A DNA stretch of 64,000 nucleotides from Hyaloscypha bicolor E (GCF_002865645.1 NW_020194685.1:1947363-2011362), one strand, 5' to 3'; positions 1 to 12,544 are shown, counted from the first letter of the stretch. The notes: generated by a model not told the origin, from the letters alone. Numbers and translations are program-made.

Positions 1-376
1 TCACAAGTGGAAATTGCAGTCTAGTAGAGGAGGGCTGACCCGCATGGAATTGTGCTTGAAAATTGTGTGGAAATTTGAAGAAAATCTGTTGGGGGGGAAT
101 TTGAGATACCTAAGCACACATCATACCACAGGCGTGAATGGGAATTTAGTTCATTAGACTTGAGGTCCTTTGGGACCGTGTACTCGAGAGGAGGAACCAT
201 TTGCAGTGACAGCCACTACCTTCGGTTGGGAAAGTCAAGTTAGTGCAACAGGATTGAAGATCGTAGAAAGTAAAGAGCAGGGAATAGCTGTTAAGAAAAG
301 ATACCACCATAGGAAGAAAGAGATTGTGAAACCCTAGGATACGACCAGTGCTAGGTTTCGGAATGTTTAGCCAATC

Positions 377-1547
377 TTATTCAAATTTGATGTGCTTCTT
401 CGGGCAGGAAATTTTGAACACCTTCAAGTCATTCGTCTCCCACCTCCACTCCTGCACTCGGGGCGCTTCCTGAATAAATCTTCCCTCCTGACCAAGCAAT
501 TTATCAAACATCTCTCTGGCCTCTTGACAGGCATAAGCTCGTCTGGATCTCCGTGCTCGATTGGTCTCCCTGCGAAGGTCGATACAGAGGGTGATCCTTC
601 GAAGTTGCTTGAAGCCGGGCATGAGTTCGTGAAGCGCTCTTCGAATGCCGGTATCTGACTGAGCGTACAGTGTTAAGTCACTGATATTGAGGGCTCTAGA
701 CAGGGAACTCAAGAGGTTTGTGCAATCTTGGAAATCTCTGCTATTCTTCTAGTCAGAAATGTTGGAAACGAACATTTGGGAAGAAGACTTACGGGATCTC
801 AATTCTCATCTTCTTGATCATTTCCACATGGAATTGGTCCATATTCCCGAGAATCGAGTTCTGGAGACAATCTCTGATGTTGAAGGTCCAGTTATTGATG
901 GTGTAGTAAACCTTCTCCGCAGCATTGTAGAAATCTCCGTTGATCTTCACCCCATCGATCTTAAAAGCCCACATTAGGCTTGGCTTCTCTCCGCTGTTGT
1001 TCGTGAAATAGAACGTGTAAATCATATCCCGTATCTCCGTTGGAAGGTCGGTAAATCTAAATATCTCCAACTCCTTGTCTGAAGTCTTTTCCGATCGTTT
1101 TACACAACACCGTTTGCTTGACCTCTGACCCATCTGCTCCGCGACAAGCTTGGCATGCTCGAGGGCTCTTTTCCTCTGAAGAATTGTAGAATCCGATGAA
1201 TTTGTTTCTGATGTTGACGAGTATTTTCCTTGAAGCATGGCTCTGTCTCGCGATATCAAGGTCGAGACTTGGAGACTATAGACAAAAGCGGGGTTTATGG
1301 TGCCTTTGAGGTTGGGTACTGAAGGTGGGGAATGGTTGCTTTTAGTTGGATGGTCCACTGCGGCGGGAGGCTTATCTGCTAGGGATTTCTTTCTCGTGAG
1401 GGTACGAGCAAGGTGCAGCACCTTTGATATCTGCCTTGAGGACTTGTCGCGGCGTTTGGGTTTTCTGGGTGTGAACTTCGGAATATGAGGCAGCGCCAGG
1501 TCACCGTCAAGCCAAGCCAAGGGCCGGGAAGCAGGTGAGGAGGCCAT
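377..1547 (-). CDS. 2EXR/F-box-like domain protein, two exons
   Basis: The inferred protein of about 371 aa comes from exons 1547-793 and 737-377. The donor GTAAGT and acceptor GCAG flank a 55-nt intron with a CTGAC branch site, and the join keeps the frame. The first 150 residues are basic and low-complexity. Around residue 165 is the motif FTDLPTEIRDMIYTFYF, the signature of the fungal 2EXR/F-box-like family (hydrophobic-LPxEIRxxIY). A basic Arg-rich stretch follows near the C-terminus. The family is large in filamentous fungi and its biochemical role is mostly unknown; an adaptor role in ubiquitin ligases is only an analogy with F-box proteins. The start is the first ATG of the open frame. 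Confidence 0.7.
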
Positions 1548-3419
1548 GGCGACGTCTCAATGGTTGTCGATGAAATTGTTCGTGTCTTGGGACGCGATTC
1601 ACGAGAGAAGAAAACGTTTCTTTTAATATTTGGGTTTGACTCATCCAAGTTCTCATTTTCTGCGGTACACTTTTAGCTTAGTCGAGGACTAGCGGCCTTT
1701 TACACATGACTAGGTTACCCCCTTACCCTTTACCCTTTCTGCTTTCAATAAAGGAAGCTACGAGTCTAATGCTGATATAAACCCTAGCAAAGAAAGAAAT
1801 GCGGCAAGTTTCGATGGCCAAAGGAACGGTTCCCCATTCATTGCTGAATTCTTGCCAAAAGGGAACCCCCATCGAACCGGCCAAGCAGCGAAGAAAGCCC
1901 TAAGAAACATGATGGCTAAAATCGGACTGCATTCAATTCGGCATAACGGCCAAATATTGCCACTTCTCAATAGGCTGGTATATATCTTAGCCCAGTATGT
2001 ACCCGTTTCACAAAGTTGAGCTCATCGAGCTGTTTCATTAATGTTTTGCAACAACGCAGAACAAGATAGATAGCACTCACGAACATCCCAATGTGCTCTC
2101 ATTTCATCATGCTTATCCATTTTCTTTGAGGGAGTAGAACAAGCATAAAAAAGGCAAAAAAAGAGAATGATGCCGAGGAGACCGTGCAAACTGCAAATAT
2201 CCGCATTTGCGGTTTCAGTACGCTGAATGCCGTAGCCAGACCCCAATGTCCGAGCCTGCTAGAGGTGGATTTTGGGGGTTGTCGTGAGCTCGGTGGTGTT
2301 GTATGTGGTAGAGCGGGCCATTTTGGATCGAGATTGTGGAGGTTTCTTGAAGTGTTGCCGTGATCCGCGAGAGAAGTGGCAGATCCTTCGTAGCTGTTTA
2401 CCGCGCAAGGGAATTCTGAAATTAGTTGGACAGCATCGCTTTAATATATTTCCTACGAAATTTGAAATTCGAAAGGCCAGACACGGCGGGGTTTTCATCA
2501 CATTCACCTTCAAATATCGATAATTATCAGTCACATTTGAAGTTAAGTGAATCCGCGAGCCAAGATTTCCTTGGAAATCGCTAATGTCCCCATGCCCAAG
2601 ATTGCCCAAAGCACCAGAAAAAGGAGCAAAAGAGGGCAAATTCAAAGTCGTCTTCCTATACCGTAACCCTCCTAGGCAGCCTTCGTAGAGTCTACTGAAT
2701 TACCCGAACTTTGGAAGTAAACAACCCACCTCTAAGCGACAGCCCCTCAAACATATCTCAAAAATTTGCCCACAAACCCGCAAAAATCCCGGAAGGAAAG
2801 TCCAGAGAGAGGATCAAAAATTCAAAAGAAATCCGTTAGGACCAAGAAACTCGCTGTCGCTGGTTTACTTGTGGCAGAGCATATCATCTTCACACGCCGT
2901 TACTCAAGTCACTACATTGGTAGATAGTTTCGCTACCTCAGTAGATGTTAGAGCCGGGCACATACTATGTATGTCCAGAAACTTAACTTGCGCTATGCTT
3001 ACGACTAGAGATCTCTATTGACCAGAAGTCGCTAAATTTGGTTATAAGAGCCATAATGAATTTAGAATCACTTGTTTACGCACTCAACTTGAGCCTCCAC
3101 CCCCGACAGAGCAGGGAGACATGCTGCGTAAAGTATATTGTGTGTCAAATTCGGAATAACTTACGGCTTACGGAATATAGAAAGTCAAGACGAGTTAAGC
3201 CCTGGCTACGAGGATAACTGAGCGGGGAAAGAAAGACCAAATCCCGATTAGAACATCGCAGATATGAATTACGCTATAGAATGCGATTTCAAGATATGCT
3301 GAGATGAAGGGCACGTGAGCTCACGCACATGGCCCTTGATGGCCGGAATCATACCAATTGAACCATTACTCCTTGCGGGCATCTTTCTGTTCTGCGCTTT
3401 TCGAAGACTATCATGATAA
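1548..3419. other. Intergenic, no convincing gene
   Basis: Several frames of 60-130 codons occur on both strands (for example minus 2259-2645), but none shows a known motif, convincing splice structure or domain. The upstream part should hold the promoter of the 2EXR gene on the minus strand. I see nothing else that can be named. Confidence 0.5.
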
Positions 3420-4629
3420 TCAATGATGACCGCAGTCTACCGTAACAACCAATTTCGTCCCACTGACCCCAGCCTTCAACTTGTCGAGCGCGTTCTGAGC
3501 AGCTTGGATTCCTCCAGGCACGACCTCAAATCGAGGAGCCGACACGATACTCCCATTCGCCAAACAATCCTGCAAATAGTCATTGAAGAACCATTTCCCT
3601 AGCTCTGCCTGGTCCATAAAAGACCTGGCCGCAATAGTCTGAGAGATCTCAATGCCTTCAGGCGCGTATCCCTCTGGCTGCGGCAGAGCCAACACCAATT
3701 TCCCTCCCTTGCCGCCGGAAGCAGTCAGGACATCAGCGGCTTGCTTGAATGATATTCCCTCGGTGACGCTATCAAATCCTAGAGTGATGGGAGTGCCGGC
3801 AGATTTTGCTGCTGCAACGATTTTATCTACCACTGAGGAGTCGTGGTAATCGAAGACTTCGAATGCACCCAGGGATTTGAGCGTTTGGTGATGGGCTGGG
3901 CTGGCGGTTGCGAAGACTTTGAATCTCAGATTTCTAGCCAATTGCACAGCAGAAGTGCCAACAGAGGACGAGGCTCCCCAGATCAGGAGTCCTGACTGCT
4001 GGGGTGTAATGGGTCCAGTAGATCTTGGGATGCCAAGACACACATGGAGTGCGATTAATGATGTTGCCATAGCCATCGGGAACACTGATCCCTCCTCGAA
4101 GCTCATATTGTCAGGGATTTTCGTGGTTGCAATGTCTCGAAGAAGGGTATAGCTTTGGAAAGCTCCATGATTGATGTCCTGGTTGTAGATTACCCCAGCA
4201 AATCCAGCGACTCTGTCACGGACCTTGAACTTGGTCACTGAGTCTCCGATTGCAACGATCACACCGCAGGAGTCGCTGCCGAGAACTGTGGGAAACTTAG
4301 TGATTGGGAACCCATAGTCTTGGATTTTCCAGTCAGCTGGATTCGCTGCAACTGCGATGTGATCAGTATTCAAGTTTTTCTTGCTTCGGGGATGAGCTGG
4401 ACGTGCGTAAACAATTCCAACTCAGAAATATACAAGAATTCTGGCAGGTGCTGGAAAGCGGACTGCTTGAACAAGTGAAGTTCACGAAGCACTACATACT
4501 TGCATGATTACGAACCACAATCTCATCGGGACCAGGCTTGGGAATTGGCCTGTCAATTATCTTAAGCCGAGCGGGGATTTGCTCAAGCACGGCGGCAACA
4601 TTGCCGTAACTCTTGGGGACGGTGGCCAT
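3420..4629 (-). CDS. Medium-chain reductase (quinone oxidoreductase / enoyl-reductase-like)
   Basis: Two exons (4629-4500 and 4351-3420) joined over a 148-nt intron with donor GTATGT and acceptor CGCAG give about 353 aa, the usual length for this family. The N-terminal GroES-like part has PKPGPDEIVVRNHA continuing across the splice into IAANPADWKIQDYG, then a VLGSDSCGVI segment. The Rossmann nucleotide-binding loop is WGASSSVGTSAVQLA near residue 170. The structural-zinc cysteines of classical alcohol dehydrogenases are not apparent, which fits zinc-independent NADPH reductases such as ToxD- or LovC-like enoyl reductases. No polyketide synthase lies nearby, so a free-standing detoxifying or general reductase is more likely. 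I chose ATG 4629 (MATVPKSYG) over an upstream in-frame ATG because the family begins there. Confidence 0.85.
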
Positions 4630-4957
4630 GATGGCTAACAATGACAACTGTACTTGACTTTCTCTAGATCTTTGCAAATTTGCAATACTTGTCGTGAGAA
4701 AGTTTGCGGCTGGGGTGTGACTACCTGTCTCGGCTAATCATATTTGATTACTCCTGCACGGCAGCCGGGAGGAGCTGCTGTTGCACTACTCCAACTTCAT
4801 CGGTTCGCGTTTCGTCGCGTCGGAGCTTCATCCTTCCTTCCAACCACAACCATCCGACTCCTGCGCATATTTCGAGGTCCGAAAGCAGCGAAAGCATTGA
4901 ATTTAGGCTGGAATCTTGCACGGTAGCCGCCAGGGGGCTAGGGGACTAGAGCGCGAG
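4630..4957. promoter_or_regulatory. Divergent promoter region
   Basis: This stretch of 328 bp lies between the reductase start on the minus strand and the 2EXR protein start on the plus strand. The two genes must share or overlap promoters. No specific operator was recognised. Confidence 0.4.
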
Positions 4958-6642
4958 ATGGACATCTCCAATCGTCCCATCATCCGACCCATCTCCATGA
5001 TCTCGGAGAAGACTCAAAAGAGGAAACGAGTCTGCGCCGAAGAAGACGAGGCTTCTGAGCCGCCGGTGAAGCGATATCTCCACAGCTCAAAGTTGACTGG
5101 CATTACTCCAAGTGAGGCACTCACGTGAACACTGGATTCTGTCTCTAACTGTGAATCAGCTTTTGTGGATGAACCACTCTCAAGAGAGCAAATGGTGCGA
5201 CTTAGAGAAAAGTGGTTATATATCGTATCGCAGTATGAAATCCACAAAGTTCAATTTGAGGAAAATAAAGACGCGACTTTCCAGGTCTTATACAGGGCAC
5301 TGAGGATCAGGGGATTGGCCATTGCCCAACTCTCTCTCGATGATCTCGATGAGAAAACCCAAGAGTTCTGCATAAATGCCCTCGCGGAGCGGGGAGAGCT
5401 CATGGATTCCATGGAGAGCGAGTTTTCCCATTGGAATGATCGCCTTGAAACACGCAATACAGCAATCACTCTTGCGAAGCAAATTGTTGAGGAGTTGGGC
5501 GATAACATCCGTCGCCATGATGAAGCGGTGGAACACGGCCCTGTTGCTGGTAAGTGTACTCATATCAATGTCTATCTTCGCTGACTGGTCCAGAATCCAG
5601 GCGTTTAACATCTCTCAACCTGATCCAGGGGATCGCATATCCGAATCTTCCAAGATTCAAAGGCTTGGAACCACCTCTTCGTGGAGCTTTTACATTTTTC
5701 AAGCGTTTCCCATCCGAGATACGACAACTGATCTGGAAGCATGCTCTACCAGGACCTCGAATTCTGACCCACAGTGCGAAGCACAATCAGAAACTGGGCC
5801 TCATGAGCGTCTGCCGCGAGGCTCGAGAGGTAGTGCAGCTGAATTATGTCCGTCTCAATCGGCCCCATCATGGACCCGACCTGCTGGAGAATCCCGCCCG
5901 AATACTTTATGCCAATCTGGACATCGACACGGTTGTTATAGATATCACTGCCCCGCAAACAGAAGAGTCAGGATCCGATATTCTTGACCGCTCCCTTTTC
6001 GATTTGCCAGATATGGAGTTCATGACAGAAATCTACACGCGCTTTGTTGGCCTAAGCAAAGTCAAGCATTTGGCCCTGGCATTCAATGTAACGCACGACA
6101 ATGGAGGAGCTCTCTTCATTGCTCTGCAAGCTGCTTGTCCTGAATTACGGACTTTGACAGTCTTCCCGAACTCGCAGATGCATGTAGCGGAGCAGCAGCA
6201 GGACAGGCTGTGGGGTGACGATGAACTGCATTTTGTTGAGGTGGATTCAAATCTCACAGATTACGAATTCTTTCGACATGACATACTGCCAAGCAGGAGA
6301 CACAAGCAAAAATCCTTCAGAGGCCTTGAGATTCTTTATCAACTCGAAGATGTCGCTCGGCAATATCATTCAGTATTCCCGGAACACATCAGAAAATACA
6401 GTCTAGGCATTGGTCAAAAGTGGAATCCCACCGCCAGACTATGCTTGCTTAGCCATTGGAACAAGGACTACAATGGCTTTGAAACGATACATCTACGAGG
6501 CGATGAATACTGGATAGGCTATCCTGGGGAAGACGGCTTGCTATGTGATGGCTTCCTGGAATCTGGAGCGGTCTGCGACGACAAGGGCGAGGTCTTCAGC
6601 CGCTACGATGGCCTCAAACGGCTTTTTGATGAGGAGGAATAA
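4958..6642 (+). CDS. 2EXR domain protein, three exons
   Basis: Exons 4958-5111, 5160-5549 and 5594-6642 join in frame to about 530 aa. Introns are 48 and 44 nt with donors GTGAGG and GTAAGT and branch sites CTAAC and CTGAC. An N-terminal basic segment (KTQKRKRV) may be a nuclear signal. Residues 55-180 are probably helical and charged. The 2EXR domain begins near residue 215 with FTFFKRFPSEIRQLIWKHAL and continues through LMSVCREAREVV and ILYANLDIDTVVI, the usual order of conserved blocks. The function of 2EXR proteins is not established. The reading is uninterrupted and the gene looks intact. Confidence 0.85.
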
Positions 6643-6924
6643 CTGAATATCGCATGTCTGAGCTATCTCAATGTTGTACGAGCTTTTAGCTACACATAGC
6701 TACATTTTAGCAGCATGTTTGGGATTTGCTGGGCTAAAAACGAGTCGGGCACCACAACGGCAATTCTGACAACTGCCGAGGTTGTGGGTTGCATTGCATT
6801 TGCAAGAAAGGGAATACGTCACAATCTACATGGTCGTCACTGATGGCGAATCATATAGTTTGAGGACAAAGCATTGTCGGACGAAGAGAGTTCTTTGCAG
6901 TCTCAAGATCTGTACAATATCATC

Positions 6925-7592
6925 ATGCATTTTGCTGCGCTCGTTATCCTCGGCGCAGCTGGATCAGCATTACTGTAAGCTCTACTACCACAACCGGAAC
7001 ACCTTCAAACTTTAACTTCACTAATGTCCCCTTCGACTCTCAAACCGCATATTTCTTCCTCGGCTACGTCGATGCAGTAATCGCATTAGCCTCCAATAGC
7101 CCAAACAAAACCTCCTTCCCAACGCCTCCTCTACCCTCCTCTCCACTGTCCGCAAACAACATGCCTCAAGCTCCTACCTCCTCATAACATGCTTCTGCCG
7201 CATCGCCTTCCCGCCCGGCTACCCCGAGCTCTCACCCTACAACAAAGGCTTCCAACTGTACACCTCGCAGAACGTCCTACAGCCTAACACCTCCGGCTTT
7301 TACCGGTTTCGTCCCCCAACCCAACAAATTTCCATTTATCAAGTGTCGCTTCAACGCTTCCTATAACTCGGATATGCTCACACTACTTGATTCATACAGT
7401 GTGAAGAGAGTGGTGCTGAGTGGGATTTTGACAAGCGGGGCCATCCTAAGCACGATGCGGAGTCTGAGTGATCGCCATTATATGATTTATATCGTGAAGG
7501 ATGCGTGTTTGGATAGTGTGGATACTACTTGGTTGTTTGAGATGTACCTTCCGATGCAGGCATATGTGATTAGTATCGAGGAGGCGATTTGA
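6925..7592 (+). pseudogene. Broken isochorismatase-like cysteine hydrolase gene
   Basis: The ATG at 6925 opens with a short hydrophobic stretch (MHFAALVILGAAGSALL) and then meets TAA. Conserved blocks of the isochorismatase-like hydrolase family then follow in successive frames: a block in the frame of 6975, then LLITCFCRIAFPPGYPELSP in the frame of 7112, then from 7311 the block SVKRVVLSGILTSGAILST and the ending PMQAYVISIEEAI. Three frame changes (near 6972, 7105 and 7305) with no plausible introns between them make the gene non-functional, or the assembly wrong. In the catalytic-loop block the usual cysteine position reads Ala (SGAILST). The original enzyme would have been a small hydrolase of uncertain substrate. 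Confidence 0.7.
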
Positions 7593-8083
7593 ATGATGCC
7601 GAATGGGACGGTGGATCCTAGGGGGCCGAATGGGTGTAATGTTGTCCCGATGTGATTAGATGGTTGTTGTAGGAACTGTTGGGAATATGAAAGGAGGTGG
7701 TAAGGTCATCGATAGACTAATAATAAGCCACAGTGCATGGATCTTGAATTATGTGGTCTCAAGTGCGAAGTCATGTGATGTTTAATTGAGATTCACACCC
7801 GCCCTGCTCCTCGTTGGAAAGCTCATGGAATACTCCGTTGATCTTCAATCAGCAATTGTACAAATAATCTTATTTAAGAGACTCAAAAGCACTGTGATAC
7901 TTTCGTGGCGCGTTCACAGACGCGGTTCGCGTCTCGAAGATTTGACCGAATCTGAAGAGCGCCAGTGACGTCATAAGTAAACAACTTTAAGATTAAGGTA
8001 ACATCCCCTTCTCCCTTCTTCTCCCAACTCTCCCAACACTTTGAATTTCATTCTAATTGCTTCCCTTGGTCTCCCAGCTCAAG
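7593..8083. other. Intergenic, promoter of the next gene
   Basis: No coding potential was recognised. A short GC-rich near-palindrome (ACGCGGTTCGCGT, 7920-7932) lies about 150 bp before the next start, and a pyrimidine-rich tract with repeated CTCCCAA sits just upstream of the ATG at 8084. Confidence 0.4.
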
Positions 8084-9034
8084 ATGGTTTCTCTCCGCAG
8101 TGGACAGGCTCTTAAGGAGAGCAATAGCAACCCAAAAGCGGAGAGATCCCAAACATCCAAGTCACTGCAAAAACCGAACGTCAGCAAGAAGAGAAAGGCA
8201 GAAAATGAGGCGCAAGAAGATTATAACGAGGAGAATTTACATCGGCCATCAACGCCACCTGCTGCGTCGAAGGTTTGGTCGCCGCAACCTGGCGAATCTG
8301 AATTGGCACATTTGCCCTCCTATGAGAGGACACCAGGACGCGTAGGTCCCATCAAAACAGTGAATTTCGACGTCAAACCGGATATCAAACCATTCAAAGG
8401 ACCGCCAGGGAAGAAAGTCCGAAAGACAGCGTGGGAGAAGGACCAAGAGTATAAGCAGTTCGTGCGCGAGAACGAGGATCATGTTTTCCACGGGTAAGTA
8501 TTGTAACTACGAAATAGATACTCCCATCTAACTTCGTCTTCCAGGCTCTACGTCTATTTCGACAAAGGACCTAAAGGCTCACCTACGTACGATGAATCCG
8601 GCTTCGAGTACTCGTGGGACGCAGTAGCACACGATGGAGCCGACGCGTTACAATAAGGCCAAGATGATCAGAGGTATGGACCGTGCAGTTGGAAAGGCGC
8701 AAGAGGATGCGAAGAAGATGGCTGCCATATTCTTTGAGCCCGGAGAAGCGCCGGAGAGCCCTGAGTATTGTGATGGGAAGAACTACTGGAAGGATAGGTA
8801 AGTAGTGGGACGAATCAATTCCCCACCGTTCGAGCAATGACTGACTCCGCCGTCACTCTCAATAGGGTGTCGAAAGATCTGAATGTGCCGTGGCATAAGA
8901 TTCAGGTCGAACACTTTCAAGAGTGGGAGAAAAGGGGGTTTAAGAAGGCGAGGAAAGGGGAGTATGAGAATCCCTCAGTTGAGGAGAGAAAAAGGATGCT
9001 GAGGTTGATGAGCGGAGCTTCTTTGAGGAAGTAA
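8084..9034 (+). CDS. Conserved fungal protein of unknown function, apparent frameshift
   Basis: Exons 8084-8493, 8545-8797 and 8866-9034 have good splice sites (GTAAGT donors, CTAAC branch). The N-terminus is basic and disordered. Recognisable blocks follow: YVYFDKGPKGSPTYDESGFE, then YNKAKMIRGMDRAVGK, then VSKDLNVPWHKIQVEHFQEW. The middle exon changes frame by one base near 8633: the first frame stops at TAA 8654-8656, while the frame from ATG 8634 carries the later conserved blocks and splices correctly into the last exon. A one-base insertion (CACGATG for CACATG) would explain it. I found no intron that repairs it. As written, translation would end after about 173 aa. No function can be assigned. 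Confidence 0.6.
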
Positions 9035-10342
9035 CGGCTTTCGTGCGGATGCTTTGTATTATAATCATTTGAGGAAGCAAGCGTGAGTCGGGACCCTCGA
9101 AATCCATCTTTTGTGGTCAAGTTGACGATATTCAGGATATGAGACCAGCCACTCTTGCAACGGGTTGGCAAGTGCCATTGTATGGCCAATACGTAGAACA
9201 TTTCCTACCCTTTTGAAAAGCATATACGTTCTCCAATCGCTTATTTTTCTCTCCCTTGACTTCTTTGCCGCAGTGTGCCTCAAAAATTTCACATGTTGCG
9301 CACAACCGTAAGATGGTCGTGTTTTTTTGCTGCAAAGTAAGCCGCCTCTTCGGGTGTAGGATACGCAAAACTCGTTCGAGTGGGTGCCGTGAACTTCCTT
9401 TCAAGTACAAAATACATTATTTTGAGACACACCTGGGGTTGGGTGTCTAGGCAACCTTCTTGTATCCAGTAGGGTGGCGAATCTGTGATCCCGTGTGCTT
9501 ACATACTGTCCAGTACGTACCCCGATGTACCGGCACAGAAGAAACAGCCAGACGAATACAGAAGGATAACAATATTTGGCAGCCGGGGGCCAGTGATCCT
9601 CGTTTGTGCTTTGCAGAAGTCCCTTAAACACTCCCCTTCCGGAAACCCGGGTTCAGGAAAAATGCGGGGAGAGCGAGAATATCATACGATGCCTCGCTGT
9701 TTGCGACGTTGCGCAGCCTGAGGGTTTTAGAGGACTTCAAATATTTCAAAAGAACGATTCCACAGCAAAATGTGAGATGCCGTCACATTTTATTGCACCG
9801 TCAAGTCTAGGCTAAGGCTCAGCCGGAGGTACCACCGCCAGGTGTAGGTATCCTCATACTAGTACTCATATCGCCGGAGGAGAAATTCGCGATTACGATT
9901 GCACGCTCTTGGTGAAGGCGCAGGCTCCGTCGAAATCGCATCTTAAAAAAACACGCGAGTTTTCAAAATCACACGATGGCGGCGGCAACCGCAACACGAC
10001 AGTTGCTAATCTGTGGACGGCAGATAGAACCGGAGTCGGGCACAGTCTGGTACCAGTAGTAGGAAATTTGGGAAAATTCCATACTTTGTCTTGTCGACGA
10101 GCTTGACTCCTCGAATGGAGCCCCTTTTAATATCACGTGACGATTCACCTGTAACCCAGTCCTCATGTCAAAGAAGGTGGGTAAGGCAAGAATGATGCAC
10201 TGACAGAATGAATTGTTCATACAAAATCAACGATTGACTAAACGACAAGTGGTATCAGTTGCAAGACGCCCAAAACCTTGACTCCAACGTGCCTTCCAAT
10301 ACTCCATGCAAACCGACTCCTAGAAATCCTGAACTGAGCCTT
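9035..10342. other. Intergenic between convergent genes
   Basis: This 1.3-kb stretch lies between the 3' ends of two convergent genes. Frames up to about 90 codons exist on both strands but show no motif or codon pattern I trust. No tRNA-like A/B boxes were recognised. I see nothing nameable. Confidence 0.4.
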
Positions 10343-12544
10343 TCAGCAGCCTTCATCCGTTCTTAAGTCATCCAAGACTGCAGTCAAAGCAGCCATAACG
10401 GCATAGTTCATTTCCGGTGCAATACTCACATGATACTGGTCTTCATTAGCAAAGAGCTGACGAGATGCAATGAGGGCGAGACAAACCATATGCATTTTGA
10501 GCCCCGATTCGCTCGATATACGACCAACTTCGAATCCGCCCCAAGTCACAATAACATTCCCCATTGATTCATCTCCCTTTGCTACCCATTGTGTACTAGC
10601 ATTGTCGTAGGTGCTCCCCAAGCTCACGGTCCAGTGTGGGCTCACTAGTCAAATCAGTAGTAGCACATGGATCATGATATCGGGGAACTTACAATGCAAT
10701 GAACCATTCTTAATGACAAACAAAGTTGAGCCCCTTGGGCACTCAGCAGTCCTCGTACTCCCAATTCTCTTCTGGAAATCAAAGAGTTGATTTCCTTCCG
10801 CATCAAAGAAATCCCGTCTCCTGCTCAGCGTATTCGTCTGTTCATAGCATTTTAAGACGCGAGATCCACCTGGACTCAGGATCTCCCACTCCATTTTCGA
10901 CATGTTGACGACTCGCCTCGACATCATGAACTGCAGTCCCTGCTCCCCCGCAAAGAGTCCTTTCGTGTCCCAAATGCCAAGATCTGTCCCAAAGACTGTT
11001 GGCTCTCCTGGTTTGGCCGAGGCCGGTTCTGGGATCGCCTCTAATTCCTGCTGTGTTCTTCTCGCCGGTGCTGGTAATGAGTGCCTGATCGGGGCCTCTT
11101 TCTGTTGCTCCACTAGAAAATGCTTGTTGGGTAGAGGCATTAATGAGTGTTTGATTTGACTAGGCACCTGTTGTTCGGTTTCGAGAGGTATACTGGGTGG
11201 TGGTCTGGTTGGGGATGGCATTTTATGCACGATATCGACAGGAATACTGGGTGGAACTCTGGTTGGGGAAAGGATGCGCTGCTCCGTCCGAAGAGGCCTT
11301 AAAGGAAGAGGCATCATCGAATATCTGGCTTGATTCCGAAGGTATTCTGGGGTCATCAAAAGCATCGTTGCGGGTGAGGGTGTGGTCGTACTCTTCCTTC
11401 GGTACTGGCCTTTGTTGTCGTACGGTTTGCGAGTCGCTGATGAGTACACTGAAGCACTCGTACTTGGAATCTGTGGGCGCTCTTCAATAACCACTGATAA
11501 GACCGGCGGCCTTGGGCCACCTCGGAGGCTGCCATCGACGTGAGCTGGTCTGTTAGGAGACGATGAGATCGAATGTCTAGCTTGAAGACGAGGGCGTTCT
11601 TGGCTGAGAGTACTCCCTGGTGGATGAGGCACTGATTGTCTGAGAGGGGAGAAATTCCCGTGCAAATGTTTGAGGGGACTCTTCCTGATCTCTGATGAGC
11701 GTCTGAGTGGAGAGCTGTGGGTTGATGATTGGGGAGATACAAGATGAGCGACTTGAGGTCCATGCTGCAATGAAGGAGGGTAGACGAGCTCAGGGCGTCT
11801 GGAAGTCGGGGCGACTGGATACGGAGGCACTTTAGTAGAGATCCTGAGAACGGGAGGTTTTGTGTGCTTCGTTTTGACTGGAGCCGGCTCGAAGTCTGGT
11901 ACGAATCCTGGCATGAAGTCATCCACTAGACTGGTAATGGTGGCTTTCATTGCTGGAACTGGGCTGGGTGACGGGGACGAGTTCGTACGGTTGTGGCTTG
12001 TTGATGGTCTTTTCGTCGTTGGATTTGGAGTTCTCTCTGCCTTTTCCCAGCTGAACTTCTTCCGAATCATTGGAACGGGATTTGTACGAGTTGGTGTTTT
12101 AGGACCTGAACTCGAATTGTGGCTTGAAGAATCCGAAAACATCGATCCCATGGGAGACGGACTCTGGGGTGTAGAGTGGTCATATTCAGGGTATATTGGC
12201 GGAGGAGTCGTATCGACCGGGGACTGATACTCGGAAAGGGAACTGGCCCATTGCAATACTTTGGCTTTGCTCAAGTTGTGCTCTACCGTTATTGGCAAAG
12301 TCGGTGATGTTGGACCGTCCCCTTGGCCGAGAACCCCATATATCATATCCATCAGTGAGATGTTGTTAGCGGCGAGTTGCAGAGTTGACTCTTCTGGAAG
12401 AGCGGCGCAGAGATTGGAACCCTTGAATTCGTCTCCTTGGAAAAGAGTTGAAGTGCCCATGACGGCAGATTTCCTGGCAAAGCTTCGAAAGAGTTGAAGA
12501 TGAGAGAGGTGTGGGAGACTGTAGCCTATGTAGAGCACTTGCAT
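10343..12544 (-). CDS. LURP-one (tubby-like C-terminal) domain protein with long disordered N-terminus
   Basis: Two exons (12544-10693 and 10644-10343) with a 48-nt intron (GTAAGT, branch CTGAT, CTAG) give about 717 aa, or 689 aa if ATG 12460 (MGTSTLFQGDEF) is used; I think the second start is at least as likely. Residues 100-530 are Pro/Ser-rich and disordered with repeated PPSIP-type phrases. The last 190 residues form a LURP-one-related domain: MEWEILSPGGSRVLKC, NQLFDFQKRIG, ASTQWVAKG and the closing MNYAVMAALTAVLDDLRTDE, which resembles the hydrophobic last helix of LOR/tubby folds. Such domains in plants are linked to defence and membrane signalling; in fungi the role is unknown. Confidence 0.75.

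Noticed and set aside
2259..2645. Minus-strand frame of 128 codons containing MARSTTYNTTELTTTPK
   Set aside because: No domain, no splice pattern and no continuation in neighbouring frames; low-complexity composition is more like an upstream or untranslated region.
9360..9400. GTTCGAG word suggesting a tRNA B box
   Set aside because: No matching A box or cloverleaf could be drawn around it.
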